In this document: piece by piece, positions 40,001 to 52,760 of the stretch
Layout: every line of letters starts with the position of its first letter
Position numbering within the stretch: position 1 is the first letter of the stretch
Assembly: GCF_037975245.1 (NCBI RefSeq)
Contig: NC_092574.1
Coordinates: 3,877,001-3,941,000 of the forward strand
Reading direction: 5' to 3'
Source: Apostichopus japonicus
Taxonomy: Eukaryota > Echinodermata > Holothuroidea > Aspidochirotida > Stichopodidae
DNA: 64,000 nt
Notes under the pieces: generated by a model
What the model was told of the DNA's origin: nothing
Databases searched by the model: none
Seen by the model: only the letters and a program-made list of their open reading frames with translations
Translations under genes and position numbers: made by a program

Positions 40001-42123
40001 ATTGATCGGTACCGAACATTCGATAAATTGGTTACGCAAATAAGATTGATCGGTACCGCAAATTCGATTGATCGATACCGCACGTTCGATTGATCGGTAC
40101 CGCATTATCGATTTATCGGTACCGCACATTCGATTGATCGGTACCGAACATTCGATTGATCGGTTCCGCACATTCGATTAATCGGTACGGCATATTCCAT
40201 TTATCGGTACCGCTCATACGATTTATCGGTACCGCACATTCGATTGATCGATACCGCACATTCGATTTATCGGTACCGCACATTCGATTGATCGATACCG
40301 CATATTCGATAGATCTGTACCGCGCCTTCGATTGATTGGCATCGAATATTCGATTAATCGGTTACGCAACATTCGATTGATCGATACCGCACATTCGATT
40401 GATCGGTACCGCACATTCGATTGATCGGTACCGCACATTCGATTGATCGTCACCGCTCATTCGATTGATCGGTACCGCAAATTCGATTGATCGGTACCGC
40501 ACATTCGAATGATCGATACCGCACGTTCGATTAATCGGAACCGCATTATCGATTGATCGGTACCGCACATTCGATTGATCGGTACCGAATATTCGATAAA
40601 TCGGTTACGCAAATAAGATTGATCGGTACCGCAAATTCGATTGATCGATACCGCACGTTAGATTGATCGGTACCGCATTATCGATTGATCGGTACCGAAC
40701 ATTCGATTGATCGGTACCGAACATTCGATAAATCGGTTACGCAACATTCGATAGATCGGTAGCGCACATTCGATTGATCGGTTCCGCACATTCGATTGAT
40801 CGGTACGGCACATTCCATTTATCGGTACAGCTCATTCGATTTATAAGTACCGCACATTCGATTGATCGATAAGGCACATTCGATTGATCGGTACCGCACA
40901 TTCGATTTATCGGTACCGCACATTCGATTGATCCTCACTGCAAATTCGATTTATCGGCACCGCACATTCGATTTATCGGTACCGCACATTCGATTGATCG
41001 GTACCGCACATTCGATTGTTCGGTACCGCACAATCGATTTATCGGTTCCGCACATTCGATTTATCGGTACCGCACATTCGATTGATCCTCACCGCAAATT
41101 CGATTTTTCGGCACCGCACATTCGATTAATCGGTACCGCACATTCCATTTATCGGCAACGCACATTCGATTTATCGGTACCGCACATTCGATTGATCGGT
41201 ACCGCACATTCGATTGATAGTTACCGCACATTCGATTGATCGGTACCGCACATTCGATTGATCGGTACGGCACATTCGATTTATCGGTACCGCACATTCG
41301 ATAGATCGGTACCGCACATTCGATTGATCGGTTCCGCACATTCGATAAATCGGTACGGCACATTCCATTTATCGGTACCGCAAATTCGATTTATCAGTAC
41401 CGCACATTCGATTGATCGGTACCGCACATTCCATTGTTCGGTATCGCACATTCGATTTATCGATTCCGCACTTTCGATTTTTGGGCACCGCATATTCGAT
41501 TGATCCTCACCGCAAATTCGATTTATCGGCACCGCACATTCGATTGATCGGTACCGCACATTCGATTGATCGTTACCGCACATTCGATAAATCGGTACCG
41601 AACATTCGATTTATCGGCAACGCACATTCGATTAATCGGTACCGCACATTCGATTGTTCGGCACCGCACATTCGATTGATCGGTACCGCACATTCGATTG
41701 ATCGGTACCGCACATTCGATTTATCGGTACCGCAAATTCGATTTATCGGTACCGCACATTCGATTAATCGGTACCGCACATTCGATTGATCGGTACCGCA
41801 CATTCGATTGTTCGGTACCGCATATTCGATTGATCGGTACCGAACATTCGATAAATCGGTTACGCAACATTCGATTGATCGATACCGCACATTCGATTGA
41901 TCGGTACCGCACAATCGATTGATCGGTACCGCACATTCGATTTATCGGTACCGCACATTCGATTGATCGGTACCGCACATTCGATTGATCGTCACCGCTC
42001 ATTCGATTGATCGGTACCGCAAATTGGATTGATCGGTACCGCACATTCTATTGATCGATACCGCACGTTCGATTGATCGGTACCGCATTATCGATTGATC
42101 GGTACCGCACATTCGATTGATCG

Positions 42124-42127
42124 GTAC
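42124..42127. other. Unoccupied paralog of the transposon 2 insertion site
   Basis: The satellite at about 42046-42240 matches the units on both sides of transposon 2: the rare CACATTCTATTGATCG and GCACGTTCG upstream, and GAACATTCGATAAATCGG, ACGCAAATAAGATTG and GGTACCGAATAATCG downstream. They are joined through a single GTAC. Upstream support is somewhat weaker than for transposon 1, because several array blocks share this order. Confidence 0.7.
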
Positions 42128-42629
42128 CGAACATTCGATAAATCGGTTACGCAAATAAGATTGATCGGTACCGCAAATTCGATTGATCGATACCGCACGT
42201 TCGATTGATCGGTACCGAATAATCGATTGATCGGTACCGCACATTCGATTGATCGGTACCGCACATTCGATAAATCGGTTACGCAACATTCGATTGATCG
42301 GTACCGCACATTTGATTGATCGGTTCCGCACATTCGATTGATCGGTACCGCAAATTCGATTTATCGTTACCGCACATTCGATTAATCTGTACCGCACATT
42401 CAATTTATCGGCAACGCACATTCGATTAATCGGACATTCGATTTATCGGTACCGCACATTAGATTTATCGTTACCGCACATTCGATCAATCGGTACCGCA
42501 CTTTCGATTTATCGGCAACGCACATTCGATTAATCGGTACCGCACATTCGATTGATCGATACCGCACATTCGAATTATCGGTACCGCACATTCGATTGAT
42601 CGGTACCGAACATTCGATTGATCGGTACC

Positions 42630-44358
42630 GAACATTCGATAAATCGGTTACGCAAATAAGATTTATCGGTACCGCAAATTCGATTGATCGATACCGCACG
42701 TTCGATTGATCGGTACCGAATAATCGATTGATCGGTACCGCACATTCGATTGATCGGTACCGAACATTTGATAAATCGGTTACGCAACATTCGATTGATC
42801 GGTACCGCACATTCGATTGATCGGTTACGCACATTCGATTGATCGGTACCGCACATTCGATTTATCGTTACCGCACATTCGATTAATCGGTACCGCACAT
42901 TCAATTTATAGGAAACGCACATTCGATTAATCGGACATTCGATTTATCGGTACCGCACATTAGATTTATCGTTACCGCACATTCGATTAATCGATACCGC
43001 ACATTCGTGTTATCGGCAACGCACATTCGATTAATCGGTACCGCACATTCGATTGATCGATACCGCACATTCGAATTATCGGTACCGCACATTCGATTGA
43101 TCGGTACCGAACATTCGATTGATCGGTACCGAACATTCGATAAATCGGTTACGCAAATAAGATTGATCGGTACCGCACATTCGATTGATCGATACCGCAC
43201 GTTCGATTGATCGGTACCGCACATTCGATTGATCGGTACCGAATATTCGATAAATCGGTTACGCAAATAAGATTGATCGGTACCGCAAATTCGATTGATC
43301 GATACCGCACGTTCGATTGATCGGTACCGCATATTCGATTGATCGGTACCGAACATTCGATAAATCGGTTACGCAAATAAGATTGATCGGTACCGCAAAT
43401 TCGATTGATCGATACCGCACGTTCGATTGATCGGTACCGAATAATCGATTGATCGGTACCGCACATTCGATTGATCGGTACCGAACATTTGATAAATCGG
43501 TTACGCAACATTCGATTGATCGGTACCGCACATTCGATTGATCGGTTACGCACATTCGATTGATCGGTACCGCACATTCGATTGATCGATACCGCACGTT
43601 CGATTGATCGGTACCGCACATTCGATTGATCGGTACCGAATATTCGATAAATCGGTTACGCAAATAAGATTGATCGGTACCGCACATTCGATTGATCGAT
43701 ACCGCACGTTCGATTGATCGGTACCGCACATTCGATTGATCGGTACCGAACATTCGATAAATCGGTTACGCAAATAAGATTGATCGGTACCGCAAATTCG
43801 ATTGATCGATACCGCACGTTCGATTGATCGGTACCGAATAATCGATTGATCGGTACCGCACATTCGATTGATCGGTACCGAACATTTGATAAATCGGTTA
43901 CGCAACATTCGATTGATCGGTACCGCACATTCGATTGATCGGTTACGCACATTCGATTGATCGGTACCGCACATTCGATTTATCGTTACCGCACATTCGA
44001 TTAATCGGTACCGCACATTCAATTTATAGGAAACGCACATTCGATTAATCGGACATTCGATTTATCGGTACCGCACATTAGATTTATCGTTACCGCACAT
44101 TCGATTAATCGATACCGCACATTCGTGTTATCGGCAACGCACATTCGATTAATCGGTACCGCACATTCGATTGATCGATACCGCACATTCGAATTATCGG
44201 TACCGCACATTCGATTGATCGGTACCGAACATTCGATTGATCGGTACCGAACATTCGATAAATCGGTTACGCAAACAAGATTGATCGGTACCGCACATTC
44301 GATTGATCGATACCGCACGTTCGATTGATCGGTACCGCACATTCGATTGATCGGTACC
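42630..44358 (+). repeat. 1118-bp-spaced higher-order duplication
   Basis: About 42630-43240 recurs at about 43748-44358 with an offset of 1118 bp. The shared stretch includes the 6-base-deleted AATCGGACATTCG, CACATTAGATTTATCG, GATACCGCACATTCGTGTTATC and CATTCGAATTATCGG. Further copies of this block lie near 33920, 37415 and 39060. Confidence 0.8.
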
Positions 44359-44843
44359 GAACATTCGATAAATCGGTTACGCAACATTCGATAGATCGGT
44401 ACCGCACATTCGATTAATTGGTACAGCACATTCCATTTATCGGCAACGCACATTCGACTAATCGGTACCGCACATTCGATTGATCGGTACCGCACATTCG
44501 ATTGTTCGGTACCGCATATTCGATTGATCGGTACCGAACATTCGATAAATCGGTTACGCAACATTCGATTGATCGATACCGCACATTCGATTGATCGGTA
44601 CCGCACAATCGATTGATCGGTACCGCACATTCGATTTATCGGTACCGCACATTCGATTTATCGGTACCGCACATTCGATTGATCGTCACCGCTCATTCGA
44701 TTGATCGGTACCGCACATTCGATTTATCGGTACCGCACATTCTATTGATCGATACCGCACGTTCGATTGATCGGTACCGCATGATCGATTGATCGGTACC
44801 GCACATTCGATTGATCGGTACACTGAAAACTTAAATTGGTTCA

Positions 44844-45216
44844 CCGACTAACAAAACGTTAGTCCATCTGGTGCCTCTCCCGACTAACATAGCCTTAGTC
44901 AGTTGCTATACCGACTAATTTATTCCTTAGTCAGTTGGATTTCTTAGTCGGTCATCTTAGTCCGTCAGCTTAGTCGATCAACAATTTTTTAGTCGGTAAA
45001 TGTTTATTAGTCAGTTACATTAGTTGGTGACATTAGTCGGTCTTTACCGACTAATTTATATGAGCCACCGACTAGTTTATAGCAGGTTTTACATTAGTCA
45101 GGATGGTGCCTCTCCCGACTAACTTTTCTTAGTCGGTATCGACTGACTAGTTGCACTGACTAGATTCACTGAAAGAATTAAACCCGACTAGTTTCACTGA
45201 CTAGTATCACTGAAAG
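44844..45216. repeat. Transposon 2 left subterminal repeats
   Basis: More than 15 copies of ACCGACTAA / TTAGTCGGT and variants (CTTAGTCAGT, CGACTAGTTT) in both orientations. A 20-bp direct repeat starting TGGTGCCTCTCC lies at 44869-44888 and 45104-45123. The terminal word recurs internally as CACTGAAAG (45167 and 45208) and CACTGACTAG (45154 and 45195), so the array seems to have grown from duplicated end sequence. Confidence 0.85.
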
Positions 45217-45260
45217 AAAAGAGAGCAGAAGAAACACAAATAATGTGTACATTGGCAGTA

Positions 45261-45266
45261 TTTATT
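45261..45266 (-). promoter_or_regulatory. Poly(A) signal, minus strand, transposon 2
   Basis: TTTATT on the plus strand reads AATAAA on the minus strand, about 237 bases after the TGA of the putative terminal exon. Low specificity alone, but well placed. Confidence 0.4.
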
Positions 45267-45502
45267 TCTGATAAAACTTCTGATGTCTACAAAAGGCTGA
45301 CTTTCGACAGATAGAGAAGAAATCACTGTAAATAAAATCTGAAAATCTGATTTTTTTTCCAACAAAGTTAAGACAAGTTAATGGATCAAACATGAATCGC
45401 AAAAGTATAGCACTGCACAATAATGCAAAGTTGAGTCTTGGGCAAGGGTTCCTCATGACTTTCGTTTTAAAGTGGTACCCCAAATCGACACCAGTTAAGT
45501 CT

Positions 45503-45583
45503 TCACGAACAAAGAGTGTTTCTCTTAACTACAAATGGCCTCCCACTTGTCTTCAGGAAGCCAAAATCTGCACCATTATTGAC
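45503..45583 (-). CDS. Putative terminal exon, transposon 2 minus-strand gene
   Basis: On the minus strand a strong acceptor (TTTTCTGTTCACAG) precedes 26 codons and a TGA at 45505-45503. The peptide includes DFGFLKTSGRPFVVKRN. No family is recognised. The AATAAA at 45266-45261 lies downstream. The frame is compatible with the candidate exon at 46386-46415, and the predicted protein would be very short (about 38 residues). It may instead be the tail of a longer gene whose other exons I cannot identify, or a chance frame. Confidence 0.35.
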   Translation of the reverse strand, partial: VNNGADFGFLKTSGRPFVVKRNTLCS

Positions 45584-45599
45584 CTGTGAACAGAAAATA

Positions 45600-46385
45600 T
45601 GATATACGTGTAAGCACAGATACAGATATAGCACATGATAACTCACATTATCATAAACATACATTTACATTAAAATTTTATAACATATTGGGAGGTATAC
45701 ATTTAAATCTAGGTCCCTCAAATTATAAGCCAGGAATAGCAGCTTTACCAAATTATTATTAGCTTTGCACAGCATAACACCAAGTTATTTCTCAAAGCTT
45801 AATAATTATGTTAATCATGTTAATAATGATCCCAATAGACCGGGATCCCAGAGGGTTTGGTTAGCTGGGAAGGTAACCAATTGCCTGGTACATCACAATG
45901 TTCACAATGCATTCCTGTATATGAAACCAGACGACTGGCAAACCGACTGTGGTGGGTGTGGCTGGGAGAGCAATTTTAAAGTCACCTGATAGCTAACCTA
46001 GATCAGTTTTCATGGTAACCACATCAAAGTAAGAACAATGTGTCAGGTATGGCCACAAGAGTGCTGGCCATTGCCAGTAATTATTGGTGGTGGGGTACCC
46101 CTGCCAGTGATAAATGATATACTAGACTGGTTTTTTTTTTAAAACAGGTTATGAAAAGTATCTTAAATATCATTAAACAGTTGGGTACAATAGTTAAACT
46201 CACTCTTCCATCTTTTTTCTCTATGGTACTTGTTCCTTTGCTTTTTGGACTCTTGGATAAACTCTTTTGTTCTGCGAAGGGTACCAATATATCATCTTAA
46301 AACATGTCTTTAAGCCATATATAACACAGTTCTCCTCTTCTGTTGTTGCCTCCACACTGGTGTCGTACATCACAGGAAAGCTCAC
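45600..46385. other. Interior of transposon 2, no clear gene
   Basis: Single-copy sequence with short open frames only (for example 74 codons at 45765-45989), none with a recognisable domain. A run of T lies at 46129-46140. A longer reading of the 46386-46415 exon would extend down to a stop at 46221. The alternative is uncertain. Confidence 0.4.
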
Positions 46386-46415
46386 CCTTGACTTAGATAT
46401 TTGGCTTTTCAATTC
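46386..46415 (-). CDS. Putative small internal exon, transposon 2 minus-strand gene
   Basis: On the minus strand an excellent acceptor, a pyrimidine tract ending TTTCTTTCTTCCAGCAG, is followed by 30 bases encoding ELKSQISKSR and then a good donor AGG/GTGAGC. The exon is a whole number of codons. If the donor is not used, the frame continues for about 54 more codons to a stop at 46221. The exon is too short to identify. Confidence 0.3.
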
Positions 46416-46419
46416 CTGC

Positions 46420-48090
46420 TGGAAGAAAGAAACAGCAAAGTATTCATCATTTGAAAAAAAATAAAAATAAAGTTGTCACCACAAAGTTATGTGAGATTTG
46501 CTTCCACTATAGTCTCAAAAAACAATCCCAAAGTTTGAAGCAGACTGTATAAAGCTGAAAATTTGAACGAGAGTGTCATCACCATTGCAACCAGAATCAA
46601 ATGCCCAGAATACAGAGATAATAAAACATGGGCTAAATCTTTGTTTGTTTTTATGATCTTTAAAAATATAAAATTTTAGAAACAGAAATGCACTGAGCCA
46701 ACTTATTTATAGGCCTAATCGTTTTTAGTTGTTATTTTGCTTGCTCACATAACAAGCCTGTTTAGACCTAGGCTAGAGGAGAATCAGTACTTTGTTACAC
46801 TAAGTTTGTCTTCGGTCGTTTTGATATAGTCTACTAGTAGTACTAAAGTATATAATGGACCGGCGAAGACTAGAGAATACCCAGAGTTTTAGCAACTGCG
46901 TTAAACTGTATCATCTGATCTATTATTTACGCCAATGAGTTTCATTCAATCTAGGATCAAAACGAAAAAACTAATTAATCTTAACCTTTAAACTTTGCTA
47001 CTAAACAGATATGCTTGAATTACAAATAAATGTCAAAAAAACATCATAATCTAAGAATCGATGCATATACATATACATAAACAGAATAATTTGAATTCGC
47101 GCAAGTGAACCCTGCACTACATTGGACAGAAAAAAAACGTGCAATTAGACCAAACTAAACATACTCAATTTTCCGTTACTTCTACATAAAATATCAATGC
47201 AAATACAACAACTTACTCTTTTGGCAGTATACTAAAAGCACATGTTATAATAACTTCAGACTATCAAGCTTTCCTGAGAAAAAACGGTTAATACTTCTTA
47301 CAGTAAGCAAGTCGACCGTGAAGGAATGTCGCAATTGTTTCCTGGGCGTGACCGGAAATTAAATACTAAAAAATGATAAATGAAAAGGTTAAATAGAACT
47401 GAAGCGTGCATCCTGACTGCTCGCAACATATAATACCGTTGACTAGCCAACATAATTTGTTCAGCCTACTGTGACTGTACGTTTGAAGGTCTAGCCTTGC
47501 TTATTCAATATCACAAAGCCTACCCATTTAGATTCACATGGGAAATTACAGGAAATCTTTACCAAATGAGTGTAGACTTCAAATAAACGGCCTGACTTTA
47601 GAATCCGTACCATATGAATGTGCAAGCTTACTTCGAATCGGCCGAAGAACAACTGTATAATCCGGCTGAACGTGTGTGCTCGCACCGGCTTGGTTCAATA
47701 GAATAACAGTCGGTGAATAGGTGCGTCGCGTGAATGATTCGGATGGTACGGATTCTAAATTAGTACCAAATAAACTAGTGAGCCTTATAGTTCCAGCATT
47801 TGTTTGGGAATAAATAAGAAGATTATGTGCCACTGTTCAATCTAGCCCAATACACACATAACACATTGTTAATTGGTGTTTAGGATGCACACTTTAGTGT
47901 TGAGAATGCACTGCAGTACCCAGTAGAAGCCTATAGGCTACTCACTGTCATTGCACTTGTGTATTGCGAAACGCCAACGTGACAACGGTAGCGTTACACT
48001 AACCATAATACAGTACTAGTGCCAGTGGCCTAACAATTAACTTTAATTTTACCTTCAAATTAAAGGAATAACAGGTAGGCCGATGATGCA
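46420..48090. other. Interior of transposon 2, upstream part, no clear gene
   Basis: Single-copy AT-rich sequence. Minus-strand open frames of 64 and 84 codons (47491-47685 and 47579-47833) overlap an inverted repeat and have no recognisable domain. Nothing else stands out apart from the inverted repeat at 47597-47759. Confidence 0.4.
47597..47759. repeat. 163-bp inverted-repeat unit in transposon 2
   Basis: A perfect 17-bp inverted repeat, TTTAGAATCCGTACCAT (47597-47613) and its complement (47743-47759). It extends inward as GAATG after two mismatches. Size and form suggest a small nested MITE-like element or a hairpin. No clear target duplication was seen. Confidence 0.65.
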
Positions 48091-48098
48091 GTTAATAC

Positions 48099-48104
48099 CT
48101 CCAT
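48099..48104 (-). CDS. Speculative first coding bases, transposon 2 minus-strand gene
   Basis: On the minus strand ATGGAG is followed by a donor-like GTATTA. Upstream is a plausible leader containing AAGGTCTTTAGAAGA. Joining these two codons to 46386-46415 and 45503-45583 keeps the frame throughout. Unspliced, the frame stops after 14 codons. The support is splice phase only, so this is a weak suggestion. Confidence 0.15.
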
Positions 48105-48226
48105 TCTTCTAAAGACCTTCTTGGGTGATTTACGGTTGAAAGTTGCTTAGAGTGATCGTATGAAACTATGCCAAGCCCAGCAAGCTGCCGTTGCCTCTCG
48201 GTTTCCAAATTGAAGTGAATTGAATT

Positions 48227-48490
48227 GGGTTAAAATACATTAGTCTGTCGACACCGACTAAGCTACGATTATGGCGTAAATCGGGTGTCCGTATCGTTCT
48301 TAGTCCATGGGTTAAAATACCTTAGTCCGTCGCCACCGACTAAGCTGCGATTATATTTTCCTTAGTCAGTGTAAACTAACTAAGAAGCAGCGATGAAACG
48401 AAGATTTTTGCTAGCCCGTGTGCATTGACTAACGTTACAGACTAATTTAACGTTAGTCCGTGGCAATATTGACTAGTTTATTTTTTCAGT
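48227..48490. repeat. Transposon 2 right subterminal repeats
   Basis: Copies of CTTAGTCCGT, CACCGACTAAG, TTAGTCAGTG and GACTAACGTT up to the end. A 46-bp direct repeat starting GGGTTAAAATAC and ending GATTAT lies at 48227-48272 and 48309-48354 (period 82). These are the same words as the left end, mostly inverted. Confidence 0.85.
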
Positions 48491-49679
48491 GTACCGAACA
48501 TTCGATAAATCGGTTACGCAAATAAGATTGATCGGTACCGCAAATTCGATTGATCGATACCGCACGTTCGATTGATCGGTACCGAATAATCGATTGATCG
48601 GTACCGCACATTCGATTGATCGGTACCGCACATTCGATAAATCGGTTACGCAACATTCGATTGATCGGTACCGCACATTCGATTGATCGGTTCCGCACAT
48701 TCCATTTATCGGACATTCGATTTATCGGTACCGCACATTAGATTTATCGTTACCGCACATTCGATCAATCGGTACCGCACTTTCGATTTATCGGCAACGC
48801 ACATTCGATTAATCTGTACCGCACATTCGATTGATCGATACCGCACATTCGAATTATCGGTACCGCACATTCGATTGATCGGTACCGAACATTCGATTGA
48901 TCGGTACCGAACATTCGATAAATCGGTTACGCAAATAAGATTGATCGGTACCGCAAATTCGATTGATCGATACCGCACGTTCGATTGATCGGTACCGCAT
49001 TATCGATTGATCGGTACCACACATTCGATTGATCGGTACCGAACATTCGATAGATCGGTACCGCACATTCGATTAATCGGTACAGCACATTCCATTTATC
49101 GGCACCGCACATTCGATTGATCGGTACCGCACATTCGATTGATCGGTACCGAACATTCGATAAATCGGTTACGCAAATAAGATTGATCGGTACCGCAAAT
49201 TCGATTGATCGCTACGGCACATTCCATTTAACGGTACCGCACATTCGATTTATCGGTACCGCACATTCGATTGATCGATACCGCACATTCGATTTATCGG
49301 TACCGCACATTCGATTGATCGATACCGCATATTCGATAGATCTGTACCGCGCCTTCGATTGATTGGCATCGAACATTCGATTAATCGGTTACGCAACATT
49401 CGATTGATCGATACCGCACATTCAATTGATCGGTACCGCACACTCGATTGATCGGTACCGCACATTCGATTTATCGGTACCGCTCATTCGATTTATCGGT
49501 ACCGCACATTCGATTGATCGGTACCGAACGTTCGATTGATCGGTACCGCATTATCGATTGATCGGTACCGAACATTCGATTGATCGGTACCGAATATTCG
49601 ATAAATCGGTTACGCAACATTCGATAGATCGGTAGCGGACATTCGATTGATCGGTTCCGCACATTCGATTGATCGGTAC

Positions 49680-52600
49680 GGCACATTCCATTTATCGGTA
49701 CCGCTCATTCGATTCATAAGTACCGCACATTCGATTGATCGATAAGGCACATTCGATTGATCGGTACCGCACATTCCATTGTTCGGTACCGCACAATCGA
49801 TTTATCGGTTCCGCACTTTCGATTTATCGGCACCGCATATTCGATTGATCCTCACCGCACATTCGATTGATCGGTACCGCACAGTCGATTTATCGGTACC
49901 GCACATTAGATTTATCGGCAACGCACATTCGATTTATCGGTACCGAACATTCGATTGATCGATACCGCACATTCGATTTATCGGTACCGCACATTCGATT
50001 GATCCTCACTGCAAATTCGATTTAACGGCACCGCACATTCGATTGATCGGTATCGCACATTCGATTGATCGGCACCGCACAATCGATTGATCGGCACCGC
50101 ACATTCGATTGATCGTTACCACACATTCGATTAATCGGTACCGCACATTCGATTTATCGGCAACGCACATTCGATTTATCGGTACCGCACATTCGATTGA
50201 TCGGTACCGCACATTCGATTGATCGGTACCGCACATTCGATTGATCGGTACCGCACGTTCGATTGATCGTTACCGCATTATCGATTGATCGGTACCGCAC
50301 ATTCGATTGATCGGTACCGAACATTCGATAAATCGGTTACGCAAATAAGATTGATCGGTACCGCAAATTCGATTGATCGATACCGCACGTTTGATTGATC
50401 GGTACCGCATTATCGATTGATCGGTACCGCACATTCGATTGATCGGTACCGAATATTCGATAAATCGGTTACGCAAATAAGATTGATCGGTACCGTAAAT
50501 TCGATTGATCGATACCGCACGTTCGATTGATCGGTACTGCATTATCGATTTATCGGTACCGCACATTCGATTGATCGGTACTGCACATTCGATTGATCGG
50601 TTCCGCACATTCGATTAATCGGTACGGCACATTCCATTTATCGGTACCGCTCATACGATTTATCGGTACCGCACATTCGATTGATCGATACCGCACATTC
50701 GATTTATCGGTACCGCACATTCGATTGATCGATACCGCATATTCGATAGATCTGTACAGCGCCTTCGATTGATTGGCATCGAACATTCGATTAATCGGTT
50801 ACGCAACATTCGATTGATCGATACCGCTCATTCGATTGATCGGTACCGCACAGTCGATTGATCGGTACCGCACATTCGATTTTTCGGTACCGCACATTCG
50901 ATTGATCGGTACCGCACATTCGATTGATCGTCACCGCTCATTCGATTGATCGGTACCGCAAATTCGATTGATCGGTAAGGCACATTCGATTGATGATACC
51001 GCACGTTCGATTGATCGGTACCGCATTATCGATTGATCGGTACCGCACATTCGATTGATCGGTACCGAACATTCGATAAATCGGTTACGCAAATAAGATT
51101 GATCGGTACCGCAAATTCGATTGATCGATACCGAACGTTCGATTGATCGGTACCGCATTATCGATTGATCGGTACCGAACATTCGATTGATCGGTACCGA
51201 ATATTCGATAAATCGGTTACGCAACATTCGATAGATCGGTAGCGCACATTCGATTGATCGGTTCCGCACATTCGATTGATCGGTACGGCACATTCCATTT
51301 ATCGGTACCGCTCATTCGATTCATAAGTACCGCACATTCGATTGATCGATAAGGCACATTCGATTGATCGGTACCGCACATTCGATTTATCGGCACCGCA
51401 CATTCGATTGATCCTCACTGCAAATTCGATTTATCGGCACCGAACATTCGATTTATCGGTACCGCACATTCGATTGATCGGTACCGCACATTCCATTGTT
51501 CGGTACCGCACAATCGATTTATCGGTTCCGCACTTTCGATTTATCGGCACCGCATATTCGATTGATCCTCACCGCACATTCGATTGATCGGTACCGCACA
51601 GTCGATTTATCGGTACCGCACATTAAATTTATCGGCAACGCACATTCGATTTATCGGTACCGAACATTCGATTGATCGATAACTCACATTCGATTTATCG
51701 GTACCGCACATTCGATTGATCCTCACTGCAAATTCGATTTAAAGGCACCGCACATTCGATTGATCGGTATCGCACATTCGATTGATCGGCACCGCACAAT
51801 CGATTGATCGGCACCGCACATTCGATTGATCGTTACCACACATTCGATTAATCGGTACCGCACATTCGATTGATCGTCACCGCTCATTCGATTGATCGGT
51901 ACCGCAAATTCGATGGATCGGTACCGCACATTCGATTGATCGATACCGCACGTTCGATTGATCGGTACCACATTATCGATTGATCGGTACCGCACATTCG
52001 ATTGATCGGTACCGAACATTCGATAAATCGGTTACGCAAATAAGATTGATCGGTACCGCAAATTCGATTGATCGATACCGAACGTTCGATTGATCGGTAC
52101 CGCATTATCGATTGATCGGTACCGAACATTCGATTGATTGGTACCGAATATTCGATAAATCGGTTACGCAACATTCGATAGATCGGTAGCGCACATTCGA
52201 TTGATCGGTTCCGCACATTCGATTGATCGGTACGGCACATTCCATTTATCGGTACCGCTCTGTCGATTCATAAGTACCGCACATTCGATTGATCGATAAG
52301 GCACATTCGATTGATCGGTAACGCACATTCGATTTATCGGCACCGCACATTCGATTGATCCTCACTGCAAATTCGATTTATCGGCACCGAACATTCGATT
52401 TATCGGTACCGCACATTCGATTGATCGGTACCGCTCATTCCATTGTTCGGTACCGCACAATCGATTTATCGGTTCCGCACTTTCGATTTATCGGCATCGA
52501 ATATTCGATTGATCCTCACCGCACATTCGATTGATCGGTACCGCACAGTCGATTTATCGGTACCGCACATTCGATTTATCGGCAACGCACATTCGATTTA

Positions 52601-52760
52601 TCGGTACCGAACATTCGATTGATCGATAACTCACATTCGATTTATCGGTACCGCACATTCGATTGATCCTCACTGCAAATTCGATTTAACGGCACCGCAC
52701 ATTCGATTGATCGGTATCGCACATTCGATTGATCGGCACCGCACATTCGATTGATCGTTA
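49680..52760 (+). repeat. Repeated block with GATAAGGCAC marker, three copies
   Basis: Segments starting near 49680, 51290 and 52240 share GATTCATAAGTACCGC, GATCGATAAGGCAC, CATTGTTCGG and GCACAGTCGATTTATCGG in order. GATAAGG lies at 49742, 51349 and 52296 (with A of ATAAG as reference), giving offsets of 1607 and 947 bp. The first copy lacks part of the segment. Upstream, 50930-51290 matches 51880-52240. Confidence 0.75.

Larger units (their letters stand above)
22275..44820 (+). repeat. 22-bp satellite array B
   Basis: The same satellite as array A, about 1025 units, all in the plus orientation. It begins at the target duplication of transposon 1 and ends at transposon 2. Variant units more frequent here are ATTTATCGGACCGCAC (a 2-base deletion; near 22491, 26065, 27188, 28420 and 29676) and AATCGGACATTCG (a 6-base deletion; near 33924, 37418, 39065, 42430, 42935 and 44050). 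The deletion variants mark copies of the same ancestral blocks. No non-satellite sequence occurs inside. Confidence 0.98.
44821..48491. mobile_element. Transposon 2, CACTA/EnSpm-like DNA transposon (non-autonomous)
   Basis: Non-satellite block whose ends are inverted: CACTGAAAA at the left and TTTTCAGTG at the right. Flanking TA (or GTAC, allowing one base less of element) is duplicated. Dense TTAGTCGGT / ACCGACTAA words fill about 360 bp inside the left end and 240 bp inside the right end. CACTG ends with rich subterminal repeats are the hallmark of the CACTA/EnSpm (CMC) group, hence the assignment. No transposase was found in about 3 kb of interior. It may contain a small minus-strand spliced gene. 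An unoccupied paralog of the site is near 42124. Confidence 0.87.

Noticed and set aside
45765-45989. Open frame of 74 codons in transposon 2
   Set aside because: No domain, no splice or promoter support, and it opposes the strand of the candidate exons.
46221-46415. Unspliced minus-strand frame running to a stop at 46221
   Set aside because: Possible as an alternative exon, but a good donor (GTGAGC) inside it and the lack of a recognisable domain make the short exon equally likely; kept only as an alternative.
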